A stretch of 64,000 nt of DNA from Sebastes aleutianus (taxonomy: Eukaryota; Chordata; Actinopteri; Perciformes; Sebastidae): contig CAKAKS010000038.1 in the NCBI GenBank assembly GCA_916700875.1, positions 15,249,444-15,313,443 of the forward strand. The letters are read 5' to 3'. The notes under the pieces were generated by a model that searched no databases, was not told the origin of the DNA, and saw nothing but the letters and a program-made list of their open reading frames with translations. The position numbers and the translations under genes are program-made. How positions within the stretch are numbered: position 1 is the first letter of the stretch; each line of letters starts with the position of its first letter. Below, piece by piece: positions 60,142-64,000 of the stretch.

Positions 60142-61918
60142 CTGAGCTGGATGCATTCAAATGTACACATACATATATTACAATGAGGCATTTAGTAATG
60201 ACTTACATGACTGAACTTTAAGCTGAGCAACACAGTTGTAGGTCAATTAACCTACTGACACTACGTACTATTGATTTAATTCTTCATCTGAGAAATGATT
60301 ACAGGAAAAAAAAAAAAAGTAAATTTGTAAATGCAACGCTATGTTTTTCCCACCAAGCCAGACCATTATATACAGTATATTAAAGTTACTCTTTTCTATG
60401 TATCAAACACAGCAACTCGCCTCACAGCCATCAGTCACAACTAAGAACAAAATATATCCAGTAAAACAACCATTTAGTCACACAGTTCATTCTCCACTAT
60501 AACTACATATAAGCCTCAAGGGTTAGGGCGTAATCGTGCATAACTCTTTGTTGTGTTTGGACAGGCAACCATCGACACTGTGCTGAACATAAAGCTCCAG
60601 AGAAATGTGCCATCTCCGTCCCCATTGCTATAAACACTGCACTCCTTTCAGTCCTCAGACAGGCTCCTAAAATACAACAACCAGTGGGGATATCATTAGG
60701 TTGTTGACTAGCACCCTGAGGAAAAGTGTGCCACTATTAGCTACAACAACACCAGACATCCACACATACAACATGCTTTTTTAAACTATTTCCAAACAAA
60801 TATTCACAAGAACCCAAATTATGCACTATAACTGCATACAATACATTTAGTGAACCCACGAAATGTAACTGTTATGATTCAATGTGGATAAGTTTGCTTA
60901 CAGTAATTAAAGGCAGGTTAGTGATCTATGCCCTCAATTTGACACGCTTTGTATGGCACATTAATGCAAAGAATAAATAATAATAACTTTTTATAAATCC
61001 ATAGGCCACCCCTTACATTACATGTACACAGCAATGTTCAACACATTCAGTATTATTTGTCTGCAGTGAACAACTGTTAAATAGTGCAACATGTGATGTT
61101 TTATAAGTCTATTCTGGTGACAATGAGCCAACATTAAAAATATATATTGAATATCAAATTGACATTGCAAATCACAGGTGTTTATAATTCAATGTCTCTC
61201 AAAAAATGTAAAATAAAATGTCACGGTGCTGCCTTAACTGCTTGATGGGAGTTAAAGCATTTACAAGAAAACAAAAATGATCATGTGTATAAGATTCTCA
61301 CACTGTGTCAATGTATTAGTCACAGTACAACTTTAGTACACACATGATGTAGTTTATATTATGTTTTGTGATGCTATATGCTGGCTAAGCCTTTAAGCAG
61401 ACTGACACTTCAGTATATCTTGTATCGTTATAGCTTCAGTGGAACACTTGAAGCCTTTGGGGCTTCAAAATACATATTTTAAACTAAAGTCAACGTTTGT
61501 GCCAGTGCTTGAGAGAAGAAAGAGTGTGAAAGAAATTATGAAAGAAACTGATTGAGAAACCACTTCTGGCCTAGCTTATGTTTTCTTACATCCCAGAAAA
61601 AAATGCAGGCCCATCTCAGTAGCTAGAATATCTAACTAGCAAGAGTAGCACTGGCCAACTAGATTAAGATATTGATTAGCAATCAACTATCCCACATGAC
61701 CCAGGTCATGATTCAGGTGTTCAGTGTTGATTAACAGAAAGATGATTAAAGTATGAAATCTCTGGAGAAACTGGAGAAAAGGCAAACTTCTCAGCAATGT
61801 ATCTGGAGAAAAATGTTGATATCAGCCAGGTGAACTTAAACCAATAACTGAATTTTTTGGGCCACTTGGGAGCAGCAGAAACAAGTTGTCAACTGAAGCA
61901 TTGACATAATGCCACCTT
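60142..61918. other. rprd1a intron 1, no gene seen
   Basis: AT-rich non-coding DNA upstream of the rprd1a exon at 60141. No CID exon 1 sequence and no other gene was found. Confidence 0.45.
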
Positions 61919-62165
61919 TTAAAGCTAGGGTTGGTAATGTTGAGAATCTAGCGACAGTACGCTAGATTTTAAAAGTTATCCAAAAAATTAGCCCAGTGTT
62001 GCCAACTCTTTTCCAATGAAAGTAGCTAGCAGCACTATCTCCAAGTCCCTAAATCTAGCGAGAAAGTCGCCGAGTCGGCAACACCGACAACCCGTCCCTT
62101 CAGGCCTCCCTCCAAAGCCACTCCCCTCTAATGTCTTTGAAGAACATTACCAACCCTTGCTTTAA
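61919..62165. mobile_element. piggyBac-type MITE with GGGTTGGTAATGTT ends
   Basis: TTAA at 61919-61922 and 62162-62165 flank AGCTAGGGTTGGTAATGTT and AACATTACCAACCCTTGCT, near-perfect inverted ends. 239 bases, non-coding. Confidence 0.85.
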
Positions 62166-63346
62166 GGTGATATGTCGAACTCGTTAGTAAACAGTTGCTT
62201 ATTTACACATTCAGCAGTTACGGAGCAACATTAACATTCATTTGGAGTCTTGTCCACCTATAAGTCCAATAATCACTCTCTTTAGTTTTCAGTCTACACC
62301 GACGCCTGATGGAATAATATCTGACACTTTAGCTGCTAAATGCCATGTTCACCAGCTAGCCACTAACTGTATCTGTCTGCTGTTTGGTGTTAAGCTGAGG
62401 CCTGTACTACGAAGTACTGTACTATGATTTGGAGTTAGTGAGGTAACTTGAGGGTTAACTCTGGGTTTTCAGGCCTATGATGGTGGTTCACTTCTTACCG
62501 GGGTAGATCGCCATGGTAACTTATGCTGAACACCTGCTCCGGAGCAGCTTATGTTCCAGATAAGAGATCAACTCATATAAAAGCACCGCCTACTGACCAA
62601 TCAAAGCTCTGTGTGCAGATTGTATGATAATAGTACACAAATACAAAGAAATTACAGTCATAATCCAGGCTAAAAACAACACAGTTTAAACTGACAAATG
62701 CAGAAAGGACAGCAGGCATTCTGCTGTGCTGGGTGCTTACCACTTTGAATTATGTTTTTATATTTACTTTTTTACTTGCTCTCAAGTCTGTTTCACACCG
62801 CCGGAGTTGGTGAAGCAGCTGAAAGACGGCTCAAAGTCATACACACCGCCACGTCATTTTCAAAGGCCATAATGACGTGTAATATATTCATCCATTACAT
62901 TCTGAAAGCTCTTTATAACATCACTGTCACATCTACGTGACTATGTCTGACCTTTGGATATTCTGTTAAATTAATAAGTGTGTAGATTTATGCATTCACA
63001 CATTGGCAATTTTTTCTTTTACCAGCAGTCCTTCCTGCATTTGGCAGCTTCAACTGTGTTGCTATTAGTCTGGATAATGTCTTTAACTTCTTCGTATTTG
63101 TCTAATATTATAGTTTGCTCTCGGTTAGTAAAATGTGCCGCTCTGCTAACAGTAGGCTTGTCAATGTCTGTGATTGGTCATATGCTGCAAACACCGCCCC
63201 TTTGACAGAGTTGATAACCACAGTCATAGGACCGCTCCGTTGATTGGAGTCAGGTGATGATTGTCTGTAGGTTCATCATTACAAGCGACCCCCTTTCACA
63301 TTAATTGTTTTCCCACTGTCATTTGATTTTGGTATAAATATATCAA
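62166..63346. other. rprd1a intron 1, possible transposon relic, no gene seen
   Basis: GAGGCCTGTACTACGAAG at about 62397 and following DNA resemble the start of a dispersed fish DNA transposon, but no matching second end was found. Frames at 62752-62940 and 62978-63205 have no family resemblance. Confidence 0.3.
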
Positions 63347-63852
63347 TTAAAGGTACGAAAGTATGAACCTCATACAGAGGTTCATACTTGTATTTTGTGT
63401 TTCTACTAGAACATGTTTACATGCTGTAATGTTAAAATAAACAACTTTATTTTCCTCAAACTGTCTGCCTGAATATGCCTGTATTTACCCTCTGTCTGAA
63501 AGGCTCCGTTTTAGCTCATTTCAACGGAATTGCGTTGCTAGGCAACAGCTTGGGTCCATGTCTACTTCCTGTCAGCTGATGTCATTCACATACACTGCAA
63601 CAGGAAATAAACTGGGACACATTTAGAATGTTTACGTTTAAAACCGCATATATTTTATATTTGTGACATCACAAATGGACAGAAATCCTGACGGCTTGTT
63701 TCAAACGCACAATTTTCAGAATACGGGCTGTGTGTGTATTTCTCCGTATATTAAACGTTTCAATACTTTCACAGTATTTATATAGCACTTAAACCTGCTT
63801 TATACTATAACAGACATGACAATCTCAGTTTTTTACAATATGGGACCTTTTA
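63347..63852. mobile_element. piggyBac-type MITE, copy 2, inverted relative to 6876-7385
   Basis: Begins TTAAAGGTACGAAAGTATG and ends ACAATATGGGACCTTTTAA. Blocks such as TGCGTTGCTAGGCAACAGC, TTGTGACATCACAAATGGAC and CTAGAACATGTTTACATGC match copy 1 in reverse complement. The AGGTCCC end has diverged on the left. Confidence 0.85.
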
Positions 63853-64000
63853 AAGCTGCTTTAAAGCTGCATTGATCGGTTTGTTGGCCACTTGGTGGCA
63901 GTAGAACAACCTCTTATCACCTTTTTAAAGAGGTTATGGTAAATGTGTTAACTAACAATTGCTTACTTACACATCCCACAGATGTGGAGCAACATTCATT

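Overview
The window is nuclear DNA of a ray-finned fish, most likely a percomorph teleost. It has short coding exons with GT/AG borders, AT-rich introns, many (CA)n repeats and many short inverted-repeat transposons of types common in fish. There is no prokaryotic organisation, rRNA, tRNA or CRISPR array. The lineage call is an inference from gene content and repeat style.

Four protein-coding genes were found, all on the minus strand. (1) kcnq4: only coding exon 1 (5719-6020) is present; intron 1 fills 1-5718 and the other exons lie off the left edge. (2) nfyc: complete, ten coding exons between 27206 and 16220 (356 aa with, 333 aa without, a 23-aa cassette exon), a probable 3' UTR to about 15035, and one or two probable non-coding 5' exons (near 35331 and near 40467). 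(3) A 12-exon gene (52294 to 42321, predicted 744 aa) with one matrin/U1-type C2H2 zinc finger and a long arginine- and acid-rich tail; I do not recognise its name. (4) rprd1a: five and a half-kilobase stretch of six exons (60141 to 54294, 239 aa) covering all but the first exon, which should lie beyond 64000; the 3' UTR runs to about 53310. The exon phases of genes 2, 3 and 4 close without a frame break.

Layout: 1-5718 kcnq4 intron 1 with repeats; 5719-6020 kcnq4 exon 1; 6021-15034 intergenic with transposon relics; 15035-40560 nfyc, half of it 5' introns; 38238-41474 a local duplication and two inverted LINE composites around the probable nfyc promoter; 42321-52294 the zinc-finger gene with a Tc1 relic and other repeats in its introns; 52600-53198 a short hAT-like element between the zinc-finger gene start and the rprd1a 3' end; 53310-64000 rprd1a.

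The genes do not form a pathway, although nfyc and rprd1a both act in transcription in the nucleus. NF-YC is the histone-fold partner of NF-YB in the CCAAT-binding trimer; RPRD1A binds the RNA polymerase II C-terminal domain; the zinc-finger protein looks nuclear or RNA-associated; Kv7.4 is a plasma-membrane K+ channel. The nfyc-kcnq4 neighbourhood and shared orientation match the human 1p34 order. I found no clearly new system. The most interesting signals are a duplicated nfyc cassette exon whose copy has lost its donor, CA/TG tracts beside nfyc splice sites, the unnamed zinc-finger gene, and the inverted LINE pair around the nfyc 5' end.
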